Source: Halichoerus grypus (taxonomy: Eukaryota > Chordata > Mammalia > Carnivora > Phocidae). From it: a stretch of DNA of 64,000 nucleotides. Positions 57,551 through 64,000 of the stretch are shown one piece after another. The DNA is taken from positions 81,680,484 through 81,744,483 of the forward strand of contig NC_135716.1 of assembly GCF_964656455.1 (NCBI RefSeq). The letters run 5' to 3'. The position numbers were made by a program, and so were the translations under genes. The notes beneath the pieces were generated by a model. It was not told where the DNA came from. It saw only the letters and a list, made by a program, of their open reading frames with translations, and did not search any database. Each line of letters starts with the position of its first letter. The first letter of the stretch is position 1.

Positions 57551-58055
57551 ATTTTAAGAATTTTTAAAACTTGTACCTGTAGTCAGACCCCATCCCTAAA
57601 ACTGTGCAGTAGGCATGGAACCTCTCCCATCAACCAATGACAGCAGCTGTTGTTCAGAACTCCAGCGCCCATGAAATCAGATGGTCTGGCAGAGCACATC
57701 CTCTCGGCTCTGTGTGGCTAAGTGTCTGCCTTGGCAGCCTCCAGACACACTCAGTGGTCTGCCTGAGCTGCACAAGTTCTCTCCTTGGGTACTAATTATC
57801 ATCTTATGCAGCTCTGACTAAAAGTGAAATAGGTTTTCAGCAGTCTGCCCAATCCTACAGTTCCCATAGACCTTTGACAGATTGTATGAAGGTAAGACAT
57901 TGTAGAAACATAGTTATTATAGCAGAAATACCTATATATCTAAGATGAATCATACTGCTACTAACTACACTCTTTGAAGATTTTTATGATAAATCCTGGC
58001 AATATTTCTAAAACTATGGTTTCTGCTGAAGATAAATAGCACTAAATAACTTGTA
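57551..58055. other. No gene recognised
   Basis: Unrecognised, modest GC patch at 57600-57780. No repeat or exon seen. Confidence 0.45.
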
Positions 58056-58625
58056 AAATAAACATGCTTCATGGTATTAACTATCACCACAGCCCAGGCA
58101 CTGCAGCACAGAGTAAACATTCTTTTTTTTTTTTTTTATAGATTTTATTTATTTATTTGATGGTGGAGGGCATGAGCATGAGCACGGGGAGGAGGCAGAG
58201 GGAGAGGGAGAAGCAGACTCCCCGCCGAGCAGGGAGCCTGACGCAGGGCTCGATCCCACGACGCTGAGACCATATATGAGCTGAAGGCAGACACTTAGCC
58301 AACTGAGCCACCCAGACATCCCCAGAATAAACATACTTAGTGGTACTATCACCACAGCCCTTGTGTACTGTGGCAAAGAATCAGCACACTGTATGGTATT
58401 TCAATAAGCACACTCTATGATGCACTGCTGTGTAGAAAAAACATGCTTTATGGTAGTATCACTAGAACTCTGGTGTACTGCAGTGTAGAATAACTATCTA
58501 TCTTAACACAGATCTATCTATCTATCTATCATCTATGGTATCGACTATCATCCTTGTGTACTGCAGCATAGAATAAACACACTGTATGGTACTGACTATC
58601 ACCAAAGTCCTGGTACACTGCAGCA
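58056..58625 (+). repeat. Degenerate tandem repeat, unit about 57 bp, split by a SINE
   Basis: Shared unit landmarks: aataaacacactgtatggta, then actatcaccacagcccttgt and gtactgcagcatag. Copies start near 58056, 58324, 58379, 58437, 58539 (partial) and 58571. Units differ by many substitutions and small indels. A short (TCTA)n lies at 58513-58530 between two units. I do not recognise the unit as part of a known mobile family. Confidence 0.83.
58121..58322 (-). mobile_element. Can-SINE inserted in the 57-bp tandem repeat
   Basis: Antisense copy; the duplication cagagtaaacat / cagaataaacat lies at 58109-58120 and 58323-58334, which is itself part of a repeat unit. Confidence 0.93.
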
Positions 58626-59089
58626 TGCCTGGTGACTTAAATGGACTTGGTGAAGAATGCTGAGCAGTGCCATCTAGGCTGTACCACGGGGCTAGAACAG
58701 CACAATGTTCTCCACGAAGCACTCTAAAGTCTCTCATAGAAAATGTCCTCCAACACAGCCTTAGGGAGAAACCAGTGGCCTGCCTTCCCTAAAGAAATCA
58801 AGGCAGCGTAATTTCCACTTTGTGTGAGGGATAAAAGAGTAAAAAGCAACCTAAGACAAACTGTGTATCTGAGGCAAGCTTTCAATCTGGGGATAAGAGA
58901 TACTGGTTTTACAAACAAAGATTAATTAAATGGGTGGTACGTAAAAGGCATTTCTGTGCCAGCAAGGCAACATTTTGCATAAATGATGTTAAGACTCAGT
59001 CAAAATATCACTTTGACGAGCAAGGGATTACTGAATCCCAGCCAGAAGCAACTATTCCTTCCCTTTTGAAATCCTCAAATACCTTACTT
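58626..59089. other. No gene recognised
   Basis: Unrecognised; frames up to 81 codons without a domain. Confidence 0.45.
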
Positions 59090-59235
59090 ATACTTATCTT
59101 CTTTTTAACAGTGTCCTCATCTTTAAATGGAGACAGTATTAGCCATTCTCAAGAACACTGCAAACATCAAGAGATGTAACACAAAAAGCCCATAGTGCAG
59201 GGCCTGGTCCATCACACATGTAATAGCAGCAGCCA
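59090..59235 (+). mobile_element. MIR, plus strand
   Basis: cagtgtcctcatctttaaat, ggagacagtattagccattc and gtgcagggcctggtccatca follow MIR order. Confidence 0.62.
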
Positions 59236-59261
59236 TTGTCACCATGGTCACTATCAATGTT

Positions 59262-59470
59262 ATTAACTTTCCAAGGCATTTTCAAATCTATTATCATATT
59301 TGACCTACAATAACCCTATGAAATAGATAAGGAAGATATTAATCTCCCTTTTTGGCAGATAAGAAAACTAAAAAAGTTACTTGCTCACATGACTTTCTTA
59401 AGATCAGAGAGAATTACTGGCAGGTCTAATCCTAGAAATTGAGTGTCCTTACAAGTCACGGACCAAAATG
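59262..59470 (-). mobile_element. MIR, antisense
   Basis: tattatcatatttgacctac, aataaccctatgaaatagat, tggcagataagaaaactaaa and acttgctcacatgactttct are the reverse of a MIR. It lies about 26 bp from a MIR in the opposite orientation. Confidence 0.78.
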
Positions 59471-59727
59471 TCTCTCAGGTAAATGCTGGTTAAAGATAGG
59501 AAATTGTGAGTGATGCTTTTTCCCTACTTTATTATGTTAAAATATAAGACTTGTTTAAAATGTAAAGAAAGCATATCCATTTGAGAAATGGAGGCTCTCA
59601 CTATGGCTGGACATGGTCAGAGTGTCAACACTGATTATCGCACTATAAAAGAAGAGGATAACTTTGTCACAGTACTAAATACTGATGAGTAAGTGCCACA
59701 AAGATCAAATGGAGAGCATAAATAGTA
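59471..59727. other. No gene recognised
   Basis: Unrecognised AT-rich sequence. Confidence 0.4.
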
Positions 59728-59863
59728 ATATATAACACCAAAGACTTTAAATGATTAAGAAAGAGGAATAAAAGGATTCATATAGAAAGTATACTACAGG
59801 ATATAGTAATTTCTATCCATATATATGAATAGCAGATAAAACAGTTCTTAGTTAAAAATGGAA
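59728..59863 (+). repeat. Direct repeat, left copy (about 136 bp)
   Basis: Matches 60959-61095 in the same orientation with few differences. Shared phrases include actttaaatgattaagaaag, ataaaaggattcatatagaa, tagtaatttctatccatata and gataaaacagttcttagt. Not recognised as a known family. Confidence 0.88.
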
Positions 59864-60958
59864 AATATTTAACTTAAAGGCTAACATTTGCCAAATGAAT
59901 GTGTGAATGATTTATTTTATTAGCTAACTGCTCTTAAAAAAATCTGGTCTTAAATGACTAAGAGGTCACAAAAGAATCAAGTAAATGATAGAAGAACAAA
60001 ATGTATCTGAGACTCCTGGGTTAAATGACTTCTTTGAAATATACAGGTACTTGAAATATACAGGTAGCCAGGGTCCATTTACATGCAAAGTCAACTCCTA
60101 AATAGGTTATGTTGATGAATTAATATATAATGATAACTTCATGAATATTTATATTAGAAATACTATACAAGAAATTAATGAAAATTGTACAAGAAAGTAC
60201 CAAGTGAAACTAGTTAGTATGTGGGGATATTGAGATGTTGAGATATTGAAGTGATCTTCCTCTAGAGGACAGAAACATCTCTAAGTTTTTCTAAGAGAAA
60301 TACTTTTCATAATATATTTGTTGTACTCGAAGTTACTCCACTTAACTAACCAAACATTGGCTACGTAATAATATGGAATTTCGCCCTATATTATTACTCT
60401 CTCTTTATCTTCATAGATATCCCATTAGACTAATCTACACAGCATCTTGCTTTAAAGTATATGGCCTACTATTCTCTGAAACTGGTGCTTTTTCTCTTCT
60501 TCAGGTCAAAACATCAAAAGTGCCCACCATTCCTTTTTCCCTCAGTCCTCACCCATCATGTACTTGTACACACAGATGGACCGACAGACAGACAGACACA
60601 CACACACAGGTTGGGGTGACAGCACAGCAAGCCTTGGGGATGGACATCAGGGGATTTTAAAGTCCACCTGTTTCCAGCACAGGTAGGACCTCTTTCCTTA
60701 ACAGATACTTGACACGGTTACCACCAGCTGTGATTATTACAATTATCCTTGTTGTACTCACTCTGGATTACCATGGTATAATCAGTTCACATTTTATTCT
60801 TTTTAAAGGTATTTTATAGCTTCCCCCCACCCAACCCCCAAAATGATACATGCTTCTAGGACCAAAATGGTCTTATGTGGGTGCTTCTGTTAGTTACTTG
60901 TAAAATTTTAAATAATACCTTTAAATAACTATGTCCTATTCTATTAATTTCTGCTATA
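59864..60958. other. Spacer between direct repeats; no gene recognised
   Basis: 60570-60612 holds a short GACA/CA simple repeat. The frame at 60373-60660 runs through it and is not a gene. Confidence 0.5.
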
Positions 60959-61095
60959 TATATAGATACCAAAAACTTTAAATGATTAAGAAAGATGAAT
61001 AAAAGGATTCATATAGAAAGTATACCACAGAGATCTAGTAATTTCTATCCATATATATGAATAGTAGATAAAACAGTTCTTAGTAAAAATGGAAA
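60959..61095 (+). repeat. Direct repeat, right copy (about 137 bp)
   Basis: Second copy of the block at 59728, starting about 1.23 kb downstream. Differences include a small indel (cacagagatctag against cacagg-type) and scattered substitutions. Confidence 0.88.
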
Positions 61096-61424
61096 TCCCA
61101 GCCTTGTAAAATGAAGAAGGAATACATTCGAATGAGAATATCCCTATCCTCAAGTTCAAATGATTGGCTATAGTACTTCTTATGTTCAGTTAAGCCCTCC
61201 AAATGCCAAAAGAAACAGGATGGTATTCTGGTGACTTCAATATCCCCACTAGAAGTCTCAGCTTTCCCCAAAAGTTCAATCCACCCCTTCAGAGAAGAGT
61301 CCATTCTTATTCTGGCTAGGACTAAATGGAGTCTGCCTAAACCTGGGTGGCAGGGGATAGGAGATCAGATGACAATGGTCAAGCAGAGAGAGACAAGGTC
61401 TTATACCATTGTGTAGACTTGGCT
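61096..61424. other. No gene recognised
   Basis: Unrecognised; opposite-strand frames of 61-74 codons with no domain. Confidence 0.4.
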
Positions 61425-61880
61425 TATTTCCTATGAGTGTGATGGGAAGCCAATGAGGAAGGCACATAATCTGCTTTGCCGAGAACAGACCGAGGATAGA
61501 AAGGAAGAAATAGGGAGACCAGTTAGGAGGCTACTGTGGCAACCTAGGAAAGATAACAGTAGCTTGTACCTGGGAAGTGGGGACAGAGTTGGTGAGAAGT
61601 GGTTGGAAACTAGATATATTTTGAACATAGAGCCAAAAGAACTTGTTGATGGACCGTAAATGGGAAATGAGAGAAAAGAGTCAAGAATGACTCCAATGTT
61701 TTGGCCTGAGAAAGTAGAAGTACAGAGTTAATGTTTACTGAGACAGAGAAGATTTCTAGATGATCAGCTTTCTTTGTGTGTTTGTGTGTCGGGGGAGGGG
61801 GTGGCCTTGACAGGGGAGAATACTGGTAATGAAGACATCAGTTTTGGATATATTAAGATTGAGGCCTCTTAGTTAATACA
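61425..61880 (+). repeat. Ancient interspersed repeat, family not named (copy 2)
   Basis: gggaagccaatgaggaaggc, gagaccagttaggaggctac, gagaagtggttggaaactag, caagaatgactccaatgttt and gttttggatatattaagatt form an order I know from many mammalian genomic regions but cannot name. Related to 52480-53160. Confidence 0.55.
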
Positions 61881-61954
61881 ATAGCCTGGCCTTAACTGAC
61901 CTTTCCAGTCTAGCACCTGGCCATTCTAATCTATGGTACATAAGGCCCACTACA

Positions 61955-62365
61955 GTACTCTTTTTAAGTATAAATTTAATAATAGCCACCCCTGTGCTTG
62001 AACCCTTCAATGGCTATCTACTGGATAAAATCCAAACTACTTTCCATTGTATAGAAAGGCCTTTGTTACTGGTTATTTCTTGCTGCTCTAATCTCAAATT
62101 CCCCAGCTCTACTCAAGTATTTTTAATTATTTCTTTAAGAAGGTGAAAACTAGACCATACTTTTAAGAAAGAGTTTCATCATCATCTCCCTGGTGAACTC
62201 CGTGAACACAACTTTCTTTTTCCATCCAGCTGAGTTTATTGCTCTCCTTTATGTCATCACTGCACCTCTTACTTACCAACATTTTCACACATAAAATGAA
62301 TACTTTTGTCTACTAAACCATAAACTCAGTGCTGAATCTGGATCAGTACCAATAAATATGTATGA
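61955..62365 (+). mobile_element. L2 LINE fragment
   Basis: cccttcaatggctatctact, ataaaatccaaactactttc and a terminal ccaataaatatgtatgaact follow L2 3' order. Confidence 0.6.
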
Positions 62366-63487
62366 ACTAAATGATGTAAAGATGTAAATACAAATTGATG
62401 TAAAGAACTTTGGCGACTATTTTACTAGCCTTAATTTCACTGCTAACCAAGATGATTTTAACTTACTTCCCCTTCCCTAAACTGGATGTGATATGCATCC
62501 AGAGAATGTAAATTAACTGTGATTCAAGTGATGCTCCAAGAAGAAAAATAAACAACACATTCCAAATCAAATCCAAATGATGTTTTATCTATTCACTCTT
62601 TGTATCTTATCACTGTTTTTTTTCATTAACATGCACTGAAATCTGAATTGTATTTGTTTGTACATAATAATACTATCTTTTATTTTGAGAGGTTACAACT
62701 ATGCCTAATTTTACCAATGATTCCCAAACACCTAGCAATATTACGCTCCTGTGACTATTCAATGTGTGAGACTCTTATTAATTGCAATATTGCGTTATTG
62801 TTTGTTAAAACTAGTTTCTGAGTAAATTTTGTAAGCTGCCATCAGATTCATTTCGTAATTTCATGATAAAATTCAGAAAGCTCCAAGCAGTAGGTCTAGA
62901 TTATAATACCTAAAAACTATATTCTGAGGAAATTAGTATCTTTATCCTGTAAACAGCATAATTTTGTTTAAAATTTATGTTCTCCCATAAAATTTTAAGT
63001 CATCTGGCAATGATGAACAGACACATTTGTTAACCACAAGTGCTTACTGAACTATAAACAATTGTGCTTTCACTTCTTAATTCCACATTTTTTTTGCCTT
63101 TTCACCCAGTTTAAAATATTCTTCTCTAAAAGCCACAATAATCCTAAGCATGAAACAGAAATCTGAAACCCAACTCTTAAAAAAAAAAAAAAGACTAGAC
63201 AATACTGACCAGGCGATTGGAATGTTCATTACAGTCTGTAGTAATGAGAACAATCAGAATTTAGCAAAGCACACCAGCCACCTGGGATCACAGTGTCACA
63301 GTGCTACCACCAGGAATGTCACTGTGACTTGTTCTGCAGAGGTAGCTTGTACTGTTTTGGGAAAGGGTGAAGAGGTAATAGAAGGTCCAATTTTTTAAGA
63401 AATCCAAGTAAGAAAAAACTATACAAAGGTTCCAGGGAGACAGATTCCTAAGCAAAGTTTATACAAAACTGGACAAGAAGGGGTACA
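62366..63487. other. No gene recognised
   Basis: AT-rich; A-run at 63179-63192. The frame at 63150-63398 shows no domain. Confidence 0.45.
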
Positions 63488-63836
63488 CTCTGGATTGAAT
63501 TTGTGTCCCCCACAAATTCATATGTTGAAGTCCTAATTCTCAGTGTGGCTGTATTTGGAGATAGAACATCCAATAAAGTAATTAAAGTTGAATGAGGCCA
63601 TAAGGTGGGGCTCAGATCTGATAGGATTAGTGTCCTTATAAGAAGAAACACCAGAAATCTCCCTCTCTCTCTACCAAGCATAGAGAAAAGACCACAAGAG
63701 CACACCACCAGAGAGCTGCTGCTTACAAACAAGGAAGAGCAGAGCTCTTACTAGAAATCTATGACCATGGTGGAACCCTGATCTGCTGTTTAAGCCACAC
63801 AGGTATTTTGTTATGGCAGCTCAAGCTAGGTACTGC
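63488..63836 (+). mobile_element. ERVL-MaLR LTR (MST/MLT1-like)
   Basis: Landmarks in order: ctggattgaatttgtgtccc, acaaattcatatgttgaagt, tagtgtccttataagaagaa, gctgtttaagccacacaggt, ttttgttatggcagctcaag. Unlike the other two LTRs here it is followed by internal element sequence. Ancient endogenous retroviral remnant. Confidence 0.85.
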
Positions 63837-64000
63837 CGTAACAAATACCTAAAAATGTGGAAGTAGCTTTAGAGCTGGGTAACAGGTAGAGGCTGGAGGA
63901 GTTCTGAGGTACATTCTAGAAATATGTATGTTACGGGTAATTCTGGTGAAATATCAAACAGAAATGAGGAGGAGATTATTAGAAACTGGAGGAAAGGAGA
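63837..64000 (+). mobile_element. ERVL-MaLR internal sequence, cut by the window edge
   Basis: aaatgtggaagtagctttag, gagctgggtaacaggtagag and the following gaggaggagattattagaaa resemble the non-coding internal part of MST/MLT1 elements directly after the LTR. No retroviral gene is visible in this piece. Confidence 0.7.

Overview
This is nuclear DNA of a carnivore mammal. About thirty-one copies of the tRNA-Lys-derived carnivore SINE (Can-SINE) are visible, recognised by a head like GGCGCCTGGGTGGCTCAG, a CT-rich body and an AATAAATAAAATCTT tail. The LINE-1 3' ends are also carnivore-type. One SINE subfamily and the L1 tails look most like bear or seal (arctoid caniform) sequence to me, but that is recalled resemblance. 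There are no bacterial-type genes, operons, CRISPR arrays or phage genes. Most long open frames are retroelement remnants or their shadows.

Layout. 1-2832 is unrecognised sequence with three SINEs. 2833-16705 is a three-level nest: an old L1 with a 5' inversion was split by a near-full-length L1 (L1-A, 3174-15583), which was split in its ORF1 by a full-length L1 (L1-B, 4326-10598). L1-A also carries a SINE in ORF2. All joins are supported by target-site duplications. About 16990-20699 is an older L1 (L1-C) that has lost most of ORF2. 20700-26270 is mixed intergenic or intronic DNA with SINEs, an L1 tail and MIR. 27491-30715 is a nearly complete pogo/Tigger-type DNA transposon; 348 bp of its interior recurs, perfectly inverted, at 26271-26618. 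About 31765-39250 is a near-full-length old L1 on the minus strand, holding six SINEs and a solo MaLR LTR. 40190-54475 is a patchwork of L2, old and young L1 pieces, SINEs and a second MaLR LTR. 55241-55454 is the one stretch that looks like a host protein-coding exon, on the minus strand. After it come MIRs, an L1 tail, a roughly 57-bp degenerate tandem repeat (58056-58625), a 1.2-kb-spaced direct duplication (59.7 and 61.0 kb), an L2, and a MaLR LTR with internal sequence running off the right edge.

Functionally the window is best read as intronic or gene-flanking DNA. If the exon is real, the host gene reads right to left and the rest is probably its introns. None of the mobile elements appears able to move: every L1 ORF carries stops, frameshifts, deletions or insertions, and the Tigger transposase is broken. 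The points most worth a second look are the perfect inverted repeat inside an ancient transposon, the double-tailed L1 3' UTR shared by three copies, the L1 nest as a dating ladder, the isolated exon, and two local duplications that match no repeat family I recognise. Repeat family names are from memory and should be read as approximate.
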